Notes under the pieces: model-generated
What the model was told of the DNA's origin: nothing
What the model saw: the letters and a program-made list of their open reading frames with translations, nothing else
Database searches by the model: none
NCBI GenBank assembly: GCA_945861445.1
Contig: CAMAVF010000021.1
Span: 1 to 33,776 of the forward strand
Origin: Planctomicrobium piriforme
GTDB taxonomy: Bacteria; Planctomycetota; Planctomycetia; Planctomycetales; Planctomycetaceae
Reading direction: 5' to 3'
Length of the DNA: 33,776 nucleotides
In this document: one piece after another, positions 24,996 through 32,813 of the stretch
Position numbering within the stretch: the stretch's first letter is position 1
Layout of the letters: each line of letters begins with the position of its first letter
Translations under genes and position numbers: made by a program

Positions 24996-25925
24996 ATGAA
25001 TCGTCACTTGACTGCCAATCTCTGGCTGCTAGTACTGACCATGTTGATCTGTGCCATCCTGTATCCGCTCGCGATGTTAGGCATCGCGCAGGCGGTGTTT
25101 CACGACACGGCCAACGGCAGCCTGATTACCGACAACAGCGGAAAGCCTGTCGGCTCGCACTTGATTGCACAACCGTTTACGAGCGATGAATACTTCCACC
25201 CGCGTCCCTCGGCTGTCTCGTACAACGCGGCTGCCACCGGCGGAAGTAACTGGGGTGCGAACAACCCGAACCTGCGCAAGCGCGTTGTGGGGATGCTGGG
25301 GCCCCTGCTGAAGTACCGCGACGGTCGCCCCATTGGACCGGACATCGTCGCGTGGGTCCAGGAGAGCTTGCGTATAGACCGCACCATTTTGACGGACTGG
25401 GTGGCGAAGGATCCCTATCTGGCGGAACGCTGGGGCGCTGCGAACGCCGAGTTCCTGACCACTTGGGGGAAAGAACATGCCGATGATGTGGCCGGCTGGC
25501 ACAAAGACAACTCAGACGCCGAGATCACGCCCACCGCCTTAGCCTCACTGTTCTTTGGGAGCTATGCCAAAGGTGCGACGACGACTTGGCCTGAAACCAA
25601 CGGATCCGATATTCAAGTCGCGTTCTTCGAACACTGGTGGCGGGCTCACCCGCAGGCGGACGTCGAACCGGTTCCGGCCGACTTGGTCATGGCCTCCGGC
25701 GCCGGGCTAGACCCCCATATCACGCTCAAGGCCGCGCTCTATCAGCTCGACCGAGTGGCCGCGAAGCGCGCCGCAACGACAAATCGTGATCCCGCCCAGA
25801 CAAAGCTGGAGATCGAAACACTGCTTCGTGAGAAAGCGGCGGCGCCGCTCGGCGGATTGGTCGGCGTGGACTTGATCAACGTGCTCGATGTGAATCTGGC
25901 CTTGAAGGTGCGCTACGGCTCGTAA
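24996..25925 (+). CDS. kdpC: K+-transporting ATPase subunit KdpC with a large insertion
   Basis: This 309-aa protein has one N-terminal TM segment (about 8-34). The conserved KdpC blocks follow: FTSDEYFHPRPSAVSYNAA (61-79), GGSNWGANNPNL (82-93), and later VMASGAGLDPHITLKAA (231-247) and LDRVAAKR. E. coli KdpC has 190 residues. The extra length comes from about 100 residues inserted between about 105 and 220, rich in Trp and charged residues. KdpC is a periplasm-facing assembly and ATP-affinity subunit. ATG 24996 follows AAGGAG. The gene closes the operon; the next gene is convergent. Confidence 0.94.
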   Translation: MNRHLTANLWLLVLTMLICAILYPLAMLGIAQAVFHDTANGSLITDNSGKPVGSHLIAQPFTSDEYFHPRPSAVSYNAAATGGSNWGANNPNLRKRVVGMLGPLLKYRDGRPIGPDIVAWVQESLRIDRTILTDWVAKDPYLAERWGAANAEFLTTWGKEHADDVAGWHKDNSDAEITPTALASLFFGSYAKGATTTWPETNGSDIQVAFFEHWWRAHPQADVEPVPADLVMASGAGLDPHITLKAALYQLDRVAAKRAATTNRDPAQTKLEIETLLREKAAAPLGGLVGVDLINVLDVNLALKVRYGS

Positions 25926-25995
25926 ATTGAAAAGGCCACATGAAGGGTTTCACAGACTGGAATCTCATCGATGGGACGGGGCTTCGCTACGGCAT

Positions 25996-26934
25996 TCACG
26001 GCGAACGTCCCGACGGAATCGTCGTCGTGATCGGCTCAGCCTGAATGGCGCGTTCGAGAGCAACCAGAGCATCTTGGCAGGCGAGCATCGCTTTACGTTT
26101 TTCGTTTAATGCGATCGCTTCAGCTCGCACGCCCGTATTCTCTCGCGACAGCTTGATGATCTGAGATCTGAGTGTTTTGAATTCGGTGTAGCGCGAGATC
26201 GCAGTCTCAATCATCAACTTCTCGTTCTCGGACAATAGCTTACTCAATGCGGCAAGTGTCTCACGAACTTTTCGGTCTTCTTCAGAGAGTTGCGCTTCGA
26301 ACTCGTCCATCTTCTGATCGGTTTTCTCTGCGATATGCGGCGGCAGAAGTACCTGCATGCGCAGCACACCGATCCGCACGTCACCCGCAAGTTGCAACAC
26401 CTGGATGTTGTTTTCGGAAGTTGAGGTGGAATGACTGGCGACAATGCGGGAAAGCGGCTCATCAATTTGCTGCAGAAGCTTCATCGCCGGTCCATAGGCC
26501 AGGTTATACGCCTTGCGATTCGAGTTCTGTACCGCCAGGTCCAAGAGCTGCTTGTCGATCTGTTGAAAGTCGCGCAATGTTAGCACCACGCGGTCCATTT
26601 GTTCCAACTCGTGTGAGTCGCCGCGTTCCTTGAGAAGTTTCTCTAATTCAGTTCTCCCACGTTCCAGAACCGCAGATGCCTCGCGCGCTTGATCGGTGAA
26701 GGACTTCGTGTCATGTTCCCCGGTCGACATCACGGCACCATTCTGAGCCTCGGAATTGGCAGCGAGAGCAAGTCGCATCGCGTTCACGAGCGCCAGGCGT
26801 TTTTCCTTGAACGCGAATTGAGCAACTGGATCGCGTTCTTCCCGGAAAAACAGAACCGTGAAAAAGAGCAGCAGTAATCCTAGAACACCTGCACCCATCC
26901 AGATCAGCTCTCGTGAACCACTTTTGGCCGACAT
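25996..26934 (-). CDS. Single-TM helical protein of unknown function downstream of kup
   Basis: This 312-aa protein has a single transmembrane segment near the N-terminus (about 11-30), then almost entirely charged alpha-helical sequence with several coiled-coil-like stretches (for example about 82-105 and 205-245). The shape resembles the four-helix sensing domain of chemoreceptors and kinases, but no HAMP or signalling domain follows, and the C-terminus ends in the Pro/Thr-rich ITTTIPSGRSP. I do not recognise a family. It lies 95 bp after the kup stop on the same strand, so it may be cotranscribed with it. Confidence 0.75.
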   Translation of the reverse strand: MSAKSGSRELIWMGAGVLGLLLLFFTVLFFREERDPVAQFAFKEKRLALVNAMRLALAANSEAQNGAVMSTGEHDTKSFTDQAREASAVLERGRTELEKLLKERGDSHELEQMDRVVLTLRDFQQIDKQLLDLAVQNSNRKAYNLAYGPAMKLLQQIDEPLSRIVASHSTSTSENNIQVLQLAGDVRIGVLRMQVLLPPHIAEKTDQKMDEFEAQLSEEDRKVRETLAALSKLLSENEKLMIETAISRYTEFKTLRSQIIKLSRENTGVRAEAIALNEKRKAMLACQDALVALERAIQAEPITTTIPSGRSP

Positions 26935-27029
26935 GATGTGGACTTCCTAACTGACACAGGTCAATCGCATGGCAAGTAAAAGTGAAAGTTGTCAGGAGTT
27001 TCTAACGGTTGGATCTTGTCTCCGACGCG

Positions 27030-29300
27030 TCAAGTGGCCTTTGGACGCGGAATCATCGTGGAGCTGAGAGATGTCGATTCAATCTCCAGCTCGGGCAGGG
27101 CCACCTTGGCCCCGCTTGTTGTGAACACGACGGGGATAATCTCTTTGGAAATGGCGGCGTCATAGACCAGGCCCAGGTATTTGTGGGCCGGGGTGGAGAT
27201 CCGCAGAATCCAACGGAAGAGCCAGAGCCTCAGGTGTTGCAACGGCCTCAATCCCTTGCCTGCGATCACGTCTTCTTCACCTACCTCAACAATCCACCGG
27301 TCCGCGGCGATTGTGATGGCCTGGGCCGCCTGCAACTCGCGCAGCGCTTCGCGCACCGACGGCTGCTCCAGGTAGCCGTAGGTCGCCACGATCGAATCGA
27401 TGTCATGACCGATCGGGATGACCTCGTAGCGGGATTTCAATTTGGCATACGGCCGGGAAACTTGGCGAACGTGTAAAAACACCACGTGCGACGGAAGCAC
27501 GCCATACTTTTTCAGGAACACACGCAGCACGACCGGGACGTAATCTTCCGTCGACCGGATGGCTCTGGAGCACAGGAACACAGCGGCACGGTCGCTTTCC
27601 ACAATTCGGCGGCGTCCCTGCACAAGTTGCCGGGCATAAGGCAAATTCTCTTGAACGGCGATCTCCAGATCGTCGAGCATGTCTCTCAGTGCGATCAACC
27701 AATCCATCTTCTTGCCCTCGCGAACGCCGAAGCGATAGAAGGCCGCACTGAGTTGCTCGCGTCCCCATTGCCAGGTGAGCATGATGATCGTCAGGCCCAT
27801 CGCCACCAGGACCGGAAAGTATCCACCGTGCATGAGCTTCAACAGGTTGCTGGCAAAGAACACCAAATCAATCACCAGGAGCGGTGTGCAGACCACGATG
27901 GCGAGCCAGATGGGCCAGCGCCAGCGATAGTGGGCCACGTAGCCGAAGAGCAAGGTCGTGATGCCCATCGTCGCGGTCACGGCGATGCCATATGCGGCGG
28001 CCAGATTGCCGGCATTTCGAAAGGACAGCGTCACCACCACGCAGCCGATAAACATCAACCAGTTGATGGCGGGCAGGTAGACCTGCCCCTCGGCCTCGTG
28101 GCTCGTGTAAACCACTTCGAAGCGGGGCATGAATCCCAGCACAATCGCTTGCTTGGTGATGGAGAACAGACCCGTGATCAACGCTTGTGAAGCGATGAAT
28201 GCGGCAATCGCAGAGATACACAGATCGAGGATCAGCAGTCCGAAGTCGACGGCCTCCACACCAAACTTGGGCGTCAGTGCATAGAAGCTATTGGCACGCG
28301 GCGGGATCCCGTGCTCCAGCATGTACCCGACTTGACCCGCATAATTCAACAATAGGCAAGGCAGGACGAATACCAGCCACGAGACCATCACGGGACGTCG
28401 CCCGGACAGTGCCGCGGGAAGACTCTCGCTTTCTGACGCGTGCTCGTGACTCGTCACGGCAAAGTGTCCAATGTCCGCGAACTTGGCCTCGCCCCCGGTG
28501 ATCGCCAGGACGACGACCCCCAGGATGACGAACGCGCCCGCACTGGGAAAGCTCGTTAAGAACTGCCAGCCGAGCAGCGGGTTGACTGCTTCAAACACTT
28601 CCGGATGCCGAAAGATCCAGGGCAGACCTTTGGCCGCGATCCACGGAAACCAGACCAGCAACATGAACCAACCGAAAAAGCCACCGATCTTGCTGGTCCC
28701 GCGCCACTGCGCCTTGAACATCACGAACAGGCAGACCAGCGTCACGATGATGGCCGGCGTTTCGCCCAAGGGTTCAAACGCTCCGAGCATGCTGATGGGT
28801 GGTGTGATGATCCCGTCGGCCGCGAGCAATCCCGCCGCCGCCACGACCAGGTATCCCAGCAGCGTCACCCCAGCGACCTTGCCGGTGTACCCCAGCAGCA
28901 GGCTCCAGAGTGCAAACGTGCCCCCTTCACCGCGATCATCGGCACGCATCACCAGGAGATCGTACTTGACGGTCAGAAAAATCAGCGCCCAGAACACCAG
29001 GCTGAGTCCGCCCAGGAGGTCGTTGCGGCTGAGCAGGTCGGTGCCGCCGTTTTGCAGCAGCGCGGCAAGTTGCTCATCAGGCAAGTGATGATTCTTGAGC
29101 CGGATCGCCTCGCGCGTGATCTCCATGATGGTATACAGCACGGATGTCCCGATATCGCCATAGACGGTCCCTGTGGCCTCACGAATCCGCACCCACAAGC
29201 TGCGTGGATGCAAGTCCTTGCTACGGTCAGTTTTTCGGCGCTCCTCGGGGTTGCTGGGTTCTGGCGAAACGCCAGGTGATTCACTGTCTGTCGTACTCAT
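27030..29300 (-). CDS. kup: Kup/HAK/KT-family potassium transporter
   Basis: This 756-aa membrane protein has the Kup N-terminal signature YGDIGTSVLYT near residues 48-58, about 12 membrane segments to about residue 480, and a long soluble C-terminal domain. Kup proteins are low-affinity K+/H+ symporters. E. coli Kup has 622 residues, so this copy is long, mainly in the C-terminal domain. The frame is open to a TTG at 29363. ATG 29300 gives a reasonable N-terminus but has no clear ribosome binding site. A sigma54-like match overlaps the upstream alternative start (see 29308-29323), so the true start may lie slightly downstream. Confidence 0.9.
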   Translation of the reverse strand: MSTTDSESPGVSPEPSNPEERRKTDRSKDLHPRSLWVRIREATGTVYGDIGTSVLYTIMEITREAIRLKNHHLPDEQLAALLQNGGTDLLSRNDLLGGLSLVFWALIFLTVKYDLLVMRADDRGEGGTFALWSLLLGYTGKVAGVTLLGYLVVAAAGLLAADGIITPPISMLGAFEPLGETPAIIVTLVCLFVMFKAQWRGTSKIGGFFGWFMLLVWFPWIAAKGLPWIFRHPEVFEAVNPLLGWQFLTSFPSAGAFVILGVVVLAITGGEAKFADIGHFAVTSHEHASESESLPAALSGRRPVMVSWLVFVLPCLLLNYAGQVGYMLEHGIPPRANSFYALTPKFGVEAVDFGLLILDLCISAIAAFIASQALITGLFSITKQAIVLGFMPRFEVVYTSHEAEGQVYLPAINWLMFIGCVVVTLSFRNAGNLAAAYGIAVTATMGITTLLFGYVAHYRWRWPIWLAIVVCTPLLVIDLVFFASNLLKLMHGGYFPVLVAMGLTIIMLTWQWGREQLSAAFYRFGVREGKKMDWLIALRDMLDDLEIAVQENLPYARQLVQGRRRIVESDRAAVFLCSRAIRSTEDYVPVVLRVFLKKYGVLPSHVVFLHVRQVSRPYAKLKSRYEVIPIGHDIDSIVATYGYLEQPSVREALRELQAAQAITIAADRWIVEVGEEDVIAGKGLRPLQHLRLWLFRWILRISTPAHKYLGLVYDAAISKEIIPVVFTTSGAKVALPELEIESTSLSSTMIPRPKAT

Positions 29301-29307
29301 AAAACAT

Positions 29308-29323
29308 TGCAATCCGGGCGCCA
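29308..29323 (-). promoter_or_regulatory. Sigma54-like -24/-12 match at the 5' end of kup
   Basis: The minus strand reads TGGCGCCCGGATTGCA, matching TGGCAC-N5-TTGCA at 10 of 11 positions with correct GG-N10-GC spacing. The predicted start near 29297 falls at or just inside the ATG at 29300. If it is active, translation would have to be leaderless or begin downstream. Confidence 0.35.
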
Positions 29324-29494
29324 TTCGAAGTCGCTGCACCGTCAAACCACAGTCCGGTGGCAACTTTCGTCAAAACCTGAAAGTGGTTCGATTGTAGTAC
29401 CGCCCGCATTCGTTGAACATCTAACAGAAAAGGACAGGTATATCTAATCTTAGATTCAAGATTGGCGCGTCGCAGGTTTCGTGGACCAAGGACT

Positions 29495-30541
29495 TCAATA
29501 TCCCACGGACTTGTCGACGACATTGATGAGTGACTCGCCGGCGGCGAACCGTCTTAAGTTCTCACGAGTGACCTCGAGCCGACGACGGGCAACACCTGTT
29601 GACTGCCCCGCATTGTGCGGTGTGATGATGACATTGCGCGTCCACAGGGGGTGTCCCTTGGGCAGAGGTTCGGGGTCAGTGACGTCCAGCCCGGCGCCGG
29701 CGACGTGCTTGCTGTCCAGTGCCGCCACCAGGGCATCCGTGTCGACGACGCCCCCGCGCGACACGTTGATGAACAGCACTCCCGGCTTCATCATCGCGAA
29801 CTCCCGAGCCCCCAGCATTTTGCGCGAGACCTTCGTCAGCGGAACGGAACTAACGACGATGTCGGCTTGCGGCAACAGTGACCCTAAAGCCTCGGGCCGA
29901 TGCAGTTCGGCGACAGTCAGGGGACGCTCGATCACTTTGGGATCGGTGGCCAGGACACGCATCCCAAACGCGGCGGCCCGACGAGCAATCTCGCTGCCGA
30001 TGCCGCCCAATCCTATGGTCAGCAGCGTCTTGCCAGGCAACTCGTCGAGCACCACGTCGGTCTGAACCTGGGGCCAATCCTGCTTGGGTTGAATGCGGAT
30101 GAAGTGTGACATCCCACGGGTAAATCCGATTAGATACCCCAGTGCCTGATCGGCAATCTGCGGAGCATACGCGCGTTGCATATTGGTCAGAATGATGTGG
30201 CTTTCGACGAACGCGGCATCATCCATCAGATGCTCGACACCGGCACTCGACTGCTGCACCCATTTTAACGATTTGCCGGCTCGAATCAGTTCCGGCGTAA
30301 TGAAGCCGTAGACGGCATCAGCCGTTTTCACGAGTTCCAGCGCTTCCTCATCGGTCTGGAAGGGAACCAATTCCAGGGTGGGCGCTGCCGCCCGCAGAAT
30401 GGCCATTTCCTCCGGGGTACTGGCGGGAACAAGCACCTTCATTTTCGCGGTACCCTTGCGAGGCGCGGCCGCAGCCTGGTTGAGCAACGCGGGCACGGCT
30501 GCACTCAAGGCAGTCGCAGTGATGAAATCGCGGCGATTCAT
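29495..30541 (-). CDS. D-2-hydroxyacid dehydrogenase family protein with a Tat-like leader
   Basis: This 348-aa protein starts with NRRDFITATALSAAVPALL, a twin-arginine-like leader. A D-isomer 2-hydroxyacid dehydrogenase follows: Rossmann motif GLGGIG at 177-182, catalytic Arg262 in NVSRGG, Glu291 in DPEPLP, and His309 in ITPHNAG. Such enzymes reduce 2-keto acids with NAD(P)H and are normally cytoplasmic, so a predicted export signal is odd. The frame is open to 30601, but ATG 30541 has AAGGA about seven bases upstream and begins the leader. The substrate is unknown. It is 194 bp upstream of kup on the same strand, with no evidence of a shared transcript. Confidence 0.9.
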   Translation of the reverse strand: MNRRDFITATALSAAVPALLNQAAAAPRKGTAKMKVLVPASTPEEMAILRAAAPTLELVPFQTDEEALELVKTADAVYGFITPELIRAGKSLKWVQQSSAGVEHLMDDAAFVESHIILTNMQRAYAPQIADQALGYLIGFTRGMSHFIRIQPKQDWPQVQTDVVLDELPGKTLLTIGLGGIGSEIARRAAAFGMRVLATDPKVIERPLTVAELHRPEALGSLLPQADIVVSSVPLTKVSRKMLGAREFAMMKPGVLFINVSRGGVVDTDALVAALDSKHVAGAGLDVTDPEPLPKGHPLWTRNVIITPHNAGQSTGVARRRLEVTRENLRRFAAGESLINVVDKSVGY

Positions 30542-31101
30542 GTCAAGTCCTTCATTTCTGATGTCCATGGAGTTGCAGGCACTTCGACGTGGTGTCGTCA
30601 CGACTGCGGCAGTTGCGGGCTCGAGAATTTCTCAAGCCGCCAGATCAGAATCCGACAGAGTGGGGAGAAAGAACAATGGACCCAACAAAGTCAGGCACGC
30701 CATCCCCACGATCCGTCGAATGTCGAACATATTGAGACCTCAAGTTGACGTCAGCGGTTTTATCGTTCGTCAGTGTGGTGATTGCACGGATTGCTTAAAC
30801 CCCGAGAGCGCACAAATGTTTCGATTCAAAGCGTCACTGGCCCACCCAGCGAGCGTTGATCGAGAAGTGGCCTCTAATTCGCTCCGCTCACACAGGTTAC
30901 GAGAACCTGTGCGACCCTGTGGTGATTGTGTAAAATTCGCACTTTTGACATGAGGAATGGTTGATGGGATGTTACAATAACGGCGACTTTTGGACCATCC
31001 TCGGCCGCTGATGTCGTTGGAACCGTTCAATTTCGGGACGACGCGGGGTCGATGTTGTATCAATGCTGTCCGCTTTTTGATTCATTCCCAAGGAATGCAC
31101 A
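30542..31101. other. Gene-free divergent region
   Basis: This 560-bp stretch lies between the dehydrogenase (minus) and the DUF1501 gene (plus). It contains the palindrome at 30891-30911 and an 11-bp direct repeat TGTGGTGATTG (30774-30784 and 30918-30928). Open frames here show no domains. AAGGA at 31090-31094 is the ribosome binding site of the DUF1501 gene. Confidence 0.55.
30891..30911. promoter_or_regulatory. Palindrome CACAGGTT-N5-AACCTGTG (operator or hairpin)
   Basis: A perfect 8-bp inverted repeat with a 5-nt centre lies about 190 bp upstream of the DUF1501 start. It could be an operator, or part of an interspersed repeat. No regulator gene is adjacent. Confidence 0.35.
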
Positions 31102-32526
31102 ATGAGTCACTCGATTGAAATGCCTGCGTCGTCAACGGGAGTTTCTCGCCGCCAACTGTTGCAGGCGGGGGGGATCAGTGCGTTACTGGGTGTCCCTGGC
31201 ATGGTGGCCGCTGGCATCAACGGCCAGACACAACTGGGGCGCGGTGCGGCTCGCAAATCGGTGATCTTCATCCTGCTGTGCGGCGGGCCGAGTCACCTTG
31301 ATACGTGGGACTTGAAGCCCGAGGCACCAGATGGAATCCGCGGGCCGTACAAACCGATATCCACAACCGTGCCGGGGATGAAGATCAGCGAGCTGCACAC
31401 GCGCATGGCGACGCTGACCCAGCATTTCAGCTTGATCCGGTCGATGACGCATGTGGGCAACATCAGCAACCATTTTGATGCGATGCATCATCTGCTCAGC
31501 GGCCAGGCCGACTCGCCGCCCGATGCTCCTTATATGGGTTCGATCCTGTCGAAGGTTCGCCCCAACCCGACGGCCAACAGCATTGCGTCCTACGTCTGGC
31601 TGATCAAGTGCGTTGGCGATCCGGTGTTTTGTGCTCCGAACATTGGCACCGGCGGCCACTTGGGAGCCGTCCACAGCCCACTCTTCGTCGGATCGGCCGC
31701 CAATCATCCGGCACTACCGACGTTCAAGGCTCCGGAAGAACTGTATCCGGCCGTTTCTCCCGATCGAATGCTCGATCGTCGCCGGCTGATTGATGGCCTG
31801 GAACCGACGAGCAGCCTTCTCGACAAGAACCGCACCACGAAAGACTGGCAAGAACTCCACAAACGGGCCTTCGACCTGACGAGTGGTTCAGCGGGTCGCC
31901 AACCGTTCGAGCTGGAACGCGAACCGGCGGAAGTGCGCGATCGTTACGGTCGGCATCCGTTGGGGCAGAACTTACTGCTGGCGCGGCGTTTGGTGGAAGC
32001 GGGCGTCGGCTTTGTCACAGTGAATGGCTGGACAGGGATTGCGCCCGAAGGGGGCGGCGGTGCACCGAGTTCCAGTTGGGACATGCACGGCGGCGAGATG
32101 GGCATGGGGAACGCCTTTGGCAACGGTTCCTACGGCATGGGTTATTGCCTGCCGAGGCTGGATGAAGGCTTGTCGGCGTTGCTCACCGATCTTAAGGATC
32201 GCGGGATGCTCGACGACACAATGGTCATCTGCATGGGCGAATTCGGACGCACGCCCGTGATCAACGCAGCCGCGACGAATCCCGGCCGTCAACATTGGCC
32301 ATCGTGTTATTCGGCAATCATTGCGGGCGGCGGCATCCGCGGCGGAGCAGTCTATGGAGCTTCCGACAAGACCGCCGCGTTCGTCAAAGACAAACCGGTC
32401 CGCGCCCAGGACCTCAGCGCGACGATCTATCACTCGCTGGGTGTGCCGCTGGAGACTCGCCTGGGCAGCGACGGCTTTACCCGACCAATCAGTTCCGGCG
32501 AACCGCTCTTCGATTTGTTCGGATAG
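31102..32526 (+). CDS. DUF1501 family protein with Tat leader
   Basis: This 474-aa protein has a twin-arginine leader (SRRQLLQAGGISALLGVPG near 14-32), then a sulfatase/phosphatase-like DUF1501 fold: the early FILLCGGPSHLDTWDLKP strand and loop, a histidine-rich NHFDAMHHLLSG stretch, DMHGGEMGMGN, and the late MGEFGRTPVIN motif typical of the family. DUF1501 proteins are numerous in planctomycetes and usually sit next to DUF1549/DUF1553 cytochrome genes. No such partner is present here. The biochemical function is not established. ATG 31102 has AAGGA seven bases upstream. Confidence 0.93.
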   Translation: MSHSIEMPASSTGVSRRQLLQAGGISALLGVPGMVAAGINGQTQLGRGAARKSVIFILLCGGPSHLDTWDLKPEAPDGIRGPYKPISTTVPGMKISELHTRMATLTQHFSLIRSMTHVGNISNHFDAMHHLLSGQADSPPDAPYMGSILSKVRPNPTANSIASYVWLIKCVGDPVFCAPNIGTGGHLGAVHSPLFVGSAANHPALPTFKAPEELYPAVSPDRMLDRRRLIDGLEPTSSLLDKNRTTKDWQELHKRAFDLTSGSAGRQPFELEREPAEVRDRYGRHPLGQNLLLARRLVEAGVGFVTVNGWTGIAPEGGGGAPSSSWDMHGGEMGMGNAFGNGSYGMGYCLPRLDEGLSALLTDLKDRGMLDDTMVICMGEFGRTPVINAAATNPGRQHWPSCYSAIIAGGGIRGGAVYGASDKTAAFVKDKPVRAQDLSATIYHSLGVPLETRLGSDGFTRPISSGEPLFDLFG

Positions 32527-32597
32527 TCGCGGCTGTATTGTTTACGCACTACGCTACGCCTCTCTCGAAGACAATAAAAGAACAAGGCAATAAAGGA

Positions 32598-32622
32598 CAG
32601 GCATATATTAGAGGCATGCCTG
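32598..32622. other. Small hairpin after the DUF1501 gene
   Basis: CAGGCAT (32598-32604) pairs with ATGCCTG (32616-32622) around an 11-nt loop, about 70 bp after the DUF1501 stop. It may help end transcription, but the stem is short and lacks a T-run. Confidence 0.3.
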
Positions 32623-32813
32623 AATGTTAGCGAGACAAATGAAATCCAGATTCGAGCGGCAGCGAGCGGCGGTAGTCCGTGTGACGATCGCCCGCAATTA
32701 CCACGCATTGTCGATGTGACATCGAGATATGCGTGCAGAGGACGGCTGACATAATTCGAAAGAGCGCCCCGGCCATGAGAGAAGTGCGAATCACTCGGTC
32801 GTGGAGAACATCG

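Noticed and set aside
25940-26044. A 34-codon plus-strand frame after kdpC
   Set aside because: It overlaps the end of the convergent gene, and no family or ribosome binding site supports it.
30632-30730. A 32-codon minus-strand frame with a hydrophobic stretch upstream of the dehydrogenase
   Set aside because: It has no ribosome binding site that I can see and no family match; it could be a decayed leader, but the evidence is too weak to list as a gene.
30942-30975. TTGACA followed by TACAAT upstream of the DUF1501 gene
   Set aside because: The spacing is about 22 bp, too long for a sigma70 promoter.
30770-31063. A 97-codon minus-strand frame in the gene-free region upstream of the DUF1501 gene
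   Set aside because: It covers the 30891-30911 palindrome and has repeat-like composition without domains.
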